Positions 59,601 through 64,000 of a stretch of 64,000 nucleotides of DNA are shown here, in pieces; positions within the stretch are counted from its first letter, which is position 1; each line of letters begins with the position of its first letter. Under the pieces are notes generated by a model that saw only the letters and a list, made by a program, of their open reading frames with translations, ran no database searches and was not told the DNA's origin. Source of the DNA: an uncultured Flavobacteriales bacterium (GTDB taxonomy: Bacteria > Bacteroidota > Bacteroidia > Flavobacteriales_D > Sanyastnellaceae); contig CALJKR010000074.1 of assembly GCA_937974555.1 (NCBI GenBank), positions 56,847 to 120,846 of the forward strand, given 5' to 3'. The position numbers and the translations under genes are program-made.

Positions 59601-61669
59601 GGCTGCTGAGAAGGATTCGCACTCTTCCAAGTGTCGAATGCATTAACTCCGCAATTTAACCATTTTGCATACTCTTTCGCACTTGGATTGTAATCTTCAG
59701 AGGGTATCAATAAGGTACTGTCAGGTGAAAGAACAACATAAAACGGTTGTGCCTGATTGTTGAAAGTCTCTGCCTGAAGCGTAGCCCACTTGTTGCCCAC
59801 TGTTTTGATTTCTCTCACCAAGTTTCCGCTCTTATAAACAAATTGTTGGTCTTTGGGGAGTTCAATTTTTTCGTCAACATACAAGGATACCATGATGTAC
59901 TTGTCTTTCAAGATTTGTTTGATTTCATCATCCACCCAAACTGTTTCTTCCATCTTGCGACAGTTGACACAAGCCCAGCCTGTGAAGTCTACAAATAATG
60001 GTTTGTTTTCTTTTTTGGCAACGGCCATGGCCTCTTTCAAATCTTTATAGATTTTGAATTCCTCTTCATGTGGATAGAAAGAATAAGAAGAGGGAGGTGG
60101 GAATCCGCTTAAAAATCTGAATTCATTCCAATGACTGGGCGGCATTACCCCTGGAATAATTCTCAAAGTGAATATGCCAATGGCAATGGCAAAAAACAAT
60201 TTTGTTTTGGACAATGTTTGACTGCCTTGGTAAGGTTTGAATTTGAATTTCCCCAACAAATAGAGGGTCCACATCGTTCCCACGATGATCCAAAGCGCAA
60301 AGAAGGTTTCTCTTTTTAGCAATCCCCATTGTTGAACCAAATCCGCGTTGGATACAAATTTGATGGCCAATGCAACTTCAAGGAATCCCAATGAAACTTT
60401 AAAATCTTCTAGCCAGCCGCCACTGCGGGGTAAGCTCTTCATCAAGCTTGGGAAGAAGGCAAAAAGACCAAATGGCAAACCCAAGGCGATTCCAAATCCT
60501 GCAGTTGCGGCAGTGAGTTTGGTCGGTGCCAATGACAAGGACATACCCAAAAAGTCAACGGTGCCTTGGGCATTGCTGGCATAGATCTGCCCCAACATTC
60601 CGCCCAAAATGGGACCTGTGCAAGAGAATGAAACAATGACCAAAGTAATGGCCATAAAGAACACACCCAGAATGCCGCCTATGTTGGAGGCATTGTCCAT
60701 TTTGTTGGCCCATGAGTTGGGCAATGTGATTTCATAAAATCCAAAGAACGAAATGGCAAAGACAATGAAGATGGCAAAGAATGCCAAGTTGATCCAAGGA
60801 TTGGTGGCAAACTCGTTGAACATCGCTGGATTGGTGCTGCTGACAATGTGAAAAGGAATGGATACCGCTACGTAAGTCAATAAAATAAAAAGACCATACA
60901 ATACCGCTTTGGATTTTCCAGAACCGCTGCCTGCAGATTTGGTGAAAAAACTAACGGTTAATGGAATCATAGGAAATACACAAGGAGTCAACAAGGCAAA
61001 CAATCCCCAAAACAACCCTTGTAAAAACGCCCACCACATGGTTTGCTCTTCTTCTTCAATCTCACAATTGTCGAGAGGTTTTGTAGGATCTAAATTCCAA
61101 TTGAATGGGTCGATGCCTTTGGATTCTACAACTTTCTTTCCAGTAGTATCAACACCAACACTGGTCAAAGATTGTTCTCCTGCAGGAATATCCTCACCCA
61201 CCGTGATCTCAAAAATTTCATCTTGAGGCATGTTGCATCGCTCAGAACCATTCTCTTCTATACAAGCTTGGTAAGAAATCATGACCTTGATTTTGGTTGA
61301 TTTCTCCTCTTTCAATTTTATCTTTTGCTTTAGTATCATTTGATTTTCATGATAGTAAAGGGTAACATCCAAAGAAGGTTCTCTGTGTGCGATGGGTTTG
61401 TTGGAACTTAATTTACCCAATAATTGATACGTTGAAGAGGGTGTGAATTCAATGGCTGTGGCTATTGGAAGGAATTTATCCGCATCTTCAGTTGGGTTCA
61501 AATCATAGATGTGCCAATGCTTTAAAATGCTTGCAGTGAAGGTCAGCTCATATTGATTGTCACCCAACGCTTTGGAACCAAAATTCCATTTTACTGGGTT
61601 AGCTTCTGTCTGACCAAATCCCAAAACAAATGAGCCAATGGCCCAAAGCAGTAAAATTAATTTCCTCAT
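59597..61669 (-). CDS. dsbD: DsbD-type thiol:disulfide interchange protein
   Basis: 690 residues. DsbD carries electrons from cytosolic thioredoxin across the inner membrane to periplasmic thiols. Signal peptide; N-terminal alpha-like domain (about 20-155) with two cysteines in CIEENGSERCN; central eight-helix CcdA-like domain (about 210-480) with the redox cysteines in LLTPCVFPMIPL and FSCTGPILGG; C-terminal thioredoxin domain with C567-V-N-C570 in GWACVNCRK. All six redox cysteines are present. A TATTTTTG box lies four bases before the ATG. The thioredoxin-like gene at 5334-5666 could be a cytosolic partner, but this is speculative. Confidence 0.94.
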   Translation of the reverse strand: MRKLILLLWAIGSFVLGFGQTEANPVKWNFGSKALGDNQYELTFTASILKHWHIYDLNPTEDADKFLPIATAIEFTPSSTYQLLGKLSSNKPIAHREPSLDVTLYYHENQMILKQKIKLKEEKSTKIKVMISYQACIEENGSERCNMPQDEIFEITVGEDIPAGEQSLTSVGVDTTGKKVVESKGIDPFNWNLDPTKPLDNCEIEEEEQTMWWAFLQGLFWGLFALLTPCVFPMIPLTVSFFTKSAGSGSGKSKAVLYGLFILLTYVAVSIPFHIVSSTNPAMFNEFATNPWINLAFFAIFIVFAISFFGFYEITLPNSWANKMDNASNIGGILGVFFMAITLVIVSFSCTGPILGGMLGQIYASNAQGTVDFLGMSLSLAPTKLTAATAGFGIALGLPFGLFAFFPSLMKSLPRSGGWLEDFKVSLGFLEVALAIKFVSNADLVQQWGLLKRETFFALWIIVGTMWTLYLLGKFKFKPYQGSQTLSKTKLFFAIAIGIFTLRIIPGVMPPSHWNEFRFLSGFPPPSSYSFYPHEEEFKIYKDLKEAMAVAKKENKPLFVDFTGWACVNCRKMEETVWVDDEIKQILKDKYIMVSLYVDEKIELPKDQQFVYKSGNLVREIKTVGNKWATLQAETFNNQAQPFYVVLSPDSTLLIPSEDYNPSAKEYAKWLNCGVNAFDTWKSANPSQQP

Positions 61670-61673
61670 GTCT

Positions 61674-61681
61674 CAAAAATA
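61674..61681 (-). promoter_or_regulatory. -7 box of dsbD, leaderless geometry
   Basis: Minus-strand TATTTTTG (exact TAnnTTTG), then AGAC, then ATG 61669; identical over 15 bases with the HU/SPOR gene start. Confidence 0.65.
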
Positions 61682-61747
61682 AGCAGGGATAAAGAGAATA
61701 AAGTGATGAAAAACACAAAAAAAGCAATGAGCAGGCTTTTTTTGGTT

Positions 61748-61755
61748 CAATTTTG
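61748..61755 (+). promoter_or_regulatory. candidate -7 box of DUF502 gene, leaderless geometry
   Basis: CAATTTTG (one mismatch from TAnnTTTG at its first base), then CGGC, then ATG 61760. It supports ATG 61760 over 61703 as the gene start. Confidence 0.45.
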
Positions 61756-61759
61756 CGGC

Positions 61760-62347
61760 ATGATTCAACGTGCCCTTAGAAAACTCATCCAATATATCTT
61801 GAATGGCCTTTTGCTCACCCTGCCCATGGTGATTACCGGTTATGTGATTTATCGTCTATTCATGGGATTGGATTCCCTGCTTCCCATTGAACACCGTTAT
61901 CCCGGCATGGGGATTTTGATGCTCATTACTTTTTTGGCCGTGCTGGGCTACTTGGGTGCCAAGTTTATCAATGACACCATCAGGGGTTGGTTCAATCGTC
62001 TGTTGGATCGTATTCCTTTGATCAAAACCATCTATAAAAGTATCACGGATTTATTGGGCGCTTTTGTAGGGCAAAAAAAAGCATTCAATCAGCCTGTTTT
62101 GGTTAAGATTAGCGAAGAAACGGACATTGAGGTCATTGGTTTTGTTACCGATGAGGATTTAAAAGAGTTGGGGAATATTCAAAATAAGGTAGGCGTCTAT
62201 TTTCCCATGAGCTATAGTTTTGCGGGTCATTTGATGATTGTTCCTGCCAAAAATGTCAAACCCATCGATAAGAATGCGGTGGATGTAATGAAATACATTG
62301 TCTCTGGTGGAGTGGTGGACATAGAGCATAACCATGACGCGAAATAG
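61760..62347 (+). CDS. DUF502 family membrane protein
   Basis: 195 residues from ATG 61760; the frame is open to 61703, but those residues lie before the promoter box and add nothing family-like. Two membrane helices (about 13-34: GLLLTLPMVITGYVIYRLF; about 52-72: MGILMLITFLAVLGYLGAKFI) precede a soluble domain with the conserved RIPLIKTIYKSITDLLGAF and YFPMSYSFAGHLMIVP blocks of DUF502 (COG2928). Function unknown; conserved in many Gram-negatives as an inner-membrane protein. The EamA gene overlaps its end by 14 bases. Confidence 0.88.
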   Translation: MIQRALRKLIQYILNGLLLTLPMVITGYVIYRLFMGLDSLLPIEHRYPGMGILMLITFLAVLGYLGAKFINDTIRGWFNRLLDRIPLIKTIYKSITDLLGAFVGQKKAFNQPVLVKISEETDIEVIGFVTDEDLKELGNIQNKVGVYFPMSYSFAGHLMIVPAKNVKPIDKNAVDVMKYIVSGGVVDIEHNHDAK

Positions 62348-63200
62348 TGCTGTAGGACTTCTTTACCTCATTGTTTTTATTTGGGGTTTTACCGGAATAT
62401 TGGGGAAGGAAATTTCATTATCTCCGATTCCATTGGTCTTTTGGCGTACCTTGATTGCATGGGTGGGCATTTCTGTTTATTTGCTTTACAAGCGATATTC
62501 CATTGTTTTTTCTTCCGGTCAGTGGCGCGGCATGATCCTGTCCGGGTTGATTATCGCGCTGCATTGGATTTGTTTTTTCACGGCAATCAAGGTATCCAAC
62601 GTTTCAACGGCGTTAACGGTTTTAAGCACCAACGCCATTTTTGTTTCCGTTGTGGCTCCTTGGATTATGCAAACCCGCTGGAATTGGCGAGAAGGGGTAG
62701 TGGGCGCAGTGGCTGTATTGGGCTTGGTTTTTATATTCAATTTTGAAACCCGATATTGGGAAGGCATCTGTTGGTCGTTGTTTGCAGCTCTTTTTGCAGC
62801 CACTTTCTCTTCTATCAATGCGCGATTGGTAAAAAATATCGATCCCACCCCAATGGCTTGGGTGGAAATCGGGGTGGCTTGCATTTGTGTTTTGATCTAC
62901 ATCATTTCTTCTGCTGATGTTTCTTTCGAAGCGCAAAATCTGAATTTTAAAAATACGGGTCTATTATTGATTTTAGGATGGGTTGCAACGTCATTTCCTT
63001 TTATTGCCAGTATTGGTATTATGAGACAAATAAGTCCGTTTGTCTGTGCCATGGCCATCAATCTTGAACCCCTTTACACCATTGTGATTGCGCTTTTCTT
63101 GTATGGAGAAAGTGAATACATGAGTTCTGGATTTTACATCGGCGGTCTGTTGATTTTATTGACAACATTCTTGGGTCCCATTTGGTCCAAGAGTAAATAG
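62334..63200 (+). CDS. EamA family (DMT) transporter
   Basis: 288 residues with about ten membrane helices arranged as two EamA repeats (about 8-138 and 147-282). The start VGLLYLIVFIWGFTGILGK and the middle WRTLIAWVGISVYLLYK are typical of the drug/metabolite transporter superfamily, and the second half ends with FVCAMAINLEPLYTIVIALFLYGE. Members export amino acids, nucleosides or other metabolites across the inner membrane; the substrate cannot be inferred. Its start overlaps the DUF502 gene by 14 bases, so translation is probably coupled. Confidence 0.9.
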   Translation: MTRNSAVGLLYLIVFIWGFTGILGKEISLSPIPLVFWRTLIAWVGISVYLLYKRYSIVFSSGQWRGMILSGLIIALHWICFFTAIKVSNVSTALTVLSTNAIFVSVVAPWIMQTRWNWREGVVGAVAVLGLVFIFNFETRYWEGICWSLFAALFAATFSSINARLVKNIDPTPMAWVEIGVACICVLIYIISSADVSFEAQNLNFKNTGLLLILGWVATSFPFIASIGIMRQISPFVCAMAINLEPLYTIVIALFLYGESEYMSSGFYIGGLLILLTTFLGPIWSKSK

Positions 63201-63294
63201 GAAATTCACTTTTCATTGTGAATAAACCTTTTGGAGGCACTTCGAGATGCGCCAAAAAAAAATCAATTTGGTGGAAACATTTAAACTAAAAACT

Positions 63295-64000
63295 ATGAAA
63301 AAGATCATGTCTTTTGTAGTGGTGCTGGGCATCACGGGCGCAATGAACGCACAAATGGTTTCTAAAAAAGGGGAGAATTACTTGCCGCAGGCGGGTGATT
63401 GGTCAATTGGAGTTGATGGAAGTTCTATGGTAAGTTACTTTGGTAACATGTTGAACAATTCTGCGGGTAATGGTTTGTCTTTTGATCACAACAATGCTGA
63501 TGCAATGATTACAGGAAAGTTGTTCAAGACGGATAAAATGGCATACCGTGCCGCCGTGCGCATTGGAATGAGTTCAAGCACTCTTACTACCCCAGTGGAA
63601 AACGTAAATGAAATTGGAAAATTTGTTGATGATAAAGCCAAAACATCTTCGAGTTTTATCGGATTAGGTGCAGGTCTTGAGCAACGTCGTGGGTCAACCC
63701 GTTTACAGGGTTATTACGGTGGAATGGCCATGTTAAGTTACAGCAGTGGAAAAACTACTTATGAATACGGAAACACAGATGGCGACATTGGTAATGTTAC
63801 AGAAGATAAATTAGGTTCAACAATGAAATTGGGTGTTCGTGGATTTATCGGAGCTGAATATTTTGTTTTGCCTAAAATTTCAATCGGCGGAGAGTTTGGT
63901 TGGGGATTAGCTTTCCAATCTACTGGGGCATCATCAACGACAACAAAGATTGATGCCGAAACGTCAATAACCGAAAATGGACCCAGCTCTTCTGGAATCA
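63295..64000 (+). CDS. outer-membrane beta-barrel protein, 3' partial
   Basis: The frame opens at ATG 63295 and stays open to the window end (235 codons seen). Signal peptide MKKIMSFVVVLGITGAMNA, then alternating amphipathic strands with Gly and aromatic residues (AAVRIGMSSS, SFIGLGAGLEQRRG, LQGYYGGMAMLSYSS, LGVRGFIGAEYFVLPKISIGGEFGWG), the pattern of a small porin-like barrel. T- and A-ending codons suggest high expression. A weak TCAATTTG box lies 24 bases upstream. The end and exact family lie outside the window. Confidence 0.8.
   Translation, partial: MKKIMSFVVVLGITGAMNAQMVSKKGENYLPQAGDWSIGVDGSSMVSYFGNMLNNSAGNGLSFDHNNADAMITGKLFKTDKMAYRAAVRIGMSSSTLTTPVENVNEIGKFVDDKAKTSSSFIGLGAGLEQRRGSTRLQGYYGGMAMLSYSSGKTTYEYGNTDGDIGNVTEDKLGSTMKLGVRGFIGAEYFVLPKISIGGEFGWGLAFQSTGASSTTTKIDAETSITENGPSSSGI

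Noticed and set aside
63204..63223. Weak hairpin ATTCAC/GTGAAT after the EamA gene
   Set aside because: Only a 6-bp A/T-rich stem without a T-run; not convincing as a terminator.

Overview
The window comes from a Gram-negative Bacteroidota bacterium, most likely of the Flavobacteriales type. The evidence is internal. Six proteins look like type IX secretion (T9SS) cargo, one with a type B and five with type A-like C-terminal sorting domains. There are two TonB-dependent receptors with carboxypeptidase-like N-terminal domains, DUF2480, DUF2795 and DUF5686 proteins, a CCDC81/SPOR protein, MEP-pathway isoprenoid genes (ispD, dxs), Kdo and LPS genes (kdsB, lptB, a heptosyltransferase-like GT9), and promoter boxes of the Bacteroidota form TAnnTTTG. 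Gene density is very high and gaps are short. I see no insertion sequence, prophage, CRISPR array or intergenic stretch over 300 bases.

Layout. 1-5168 (+): the 3' part of a large T9SS type B protein, then ribE, rseP and a secreted protein of unknown function. 5204-5286: tRNA-Leu(CAA) with its own promoter and a bidirectional terminator. 5334-5666 (-): thioredoxin-like protein. 5790-11942 (+): an SRAP abasic-site protein ending in a clamp-binding-like peptide, a DnaE2-like polymerase, and a TonB receptor. 11949-15372 (-): pth and a T9SS protein. 15467-18235 (+): ispD and oligopeptidase B. 18232-23030 (-): HAD phosphatase and HU/SPOR protein; then TonB receptor and kdsB. 23164-30853 (+): seven-bladed SBBP propeller cargo, lipoprotein, dxs, DUF2480 protein, sensor kinase. 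30828-32795 (-): GNAT, miaE, small T9SS protein. 32906-36752 (+): rnr and two glycosyltransferases. 36688-42433 (-): a tightly overlapped run of dCMP deaminase, C-terminal protease, rnpA, second C-terminal protease and O-antigen ligase-like protein. 42510-43367 (+): cobalamin adenosyltransferase and DUF2795 protein. 43372-45086 (-): GNAT and aspartokinase. 45125-56341 (+): rbfA, methyltransferase, LolE-like permease, AsmA-like protein, RNA m5C methyltransferase, then two neighbouring lamin-tail-domain T9SS proteins. 56387-61669 (-): dsbD-DUF5686-lptB. 61760-64000 (+): DUF502 protein, EamA transporter, and the start of an outer-membrane beta-barrel protein.

Most genes belong to core metabolism, RNA maturation (rnpA, rnr, pth, miaE, rbfA) and envelope building. 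The least conventional features are the following. First, a -7 promoter box sits exactly four bases before the start codon at many transcription units, which predicts leaderless mRNAs. Second, the SRAP protein ends in QMSLF directly upstream of a DnaE2-like polymerase with a degraded PHP site. Third, a T9SS protein carries three copies of a lamin-tail domain and four cysteine repeats beside a single-domain paralogue.
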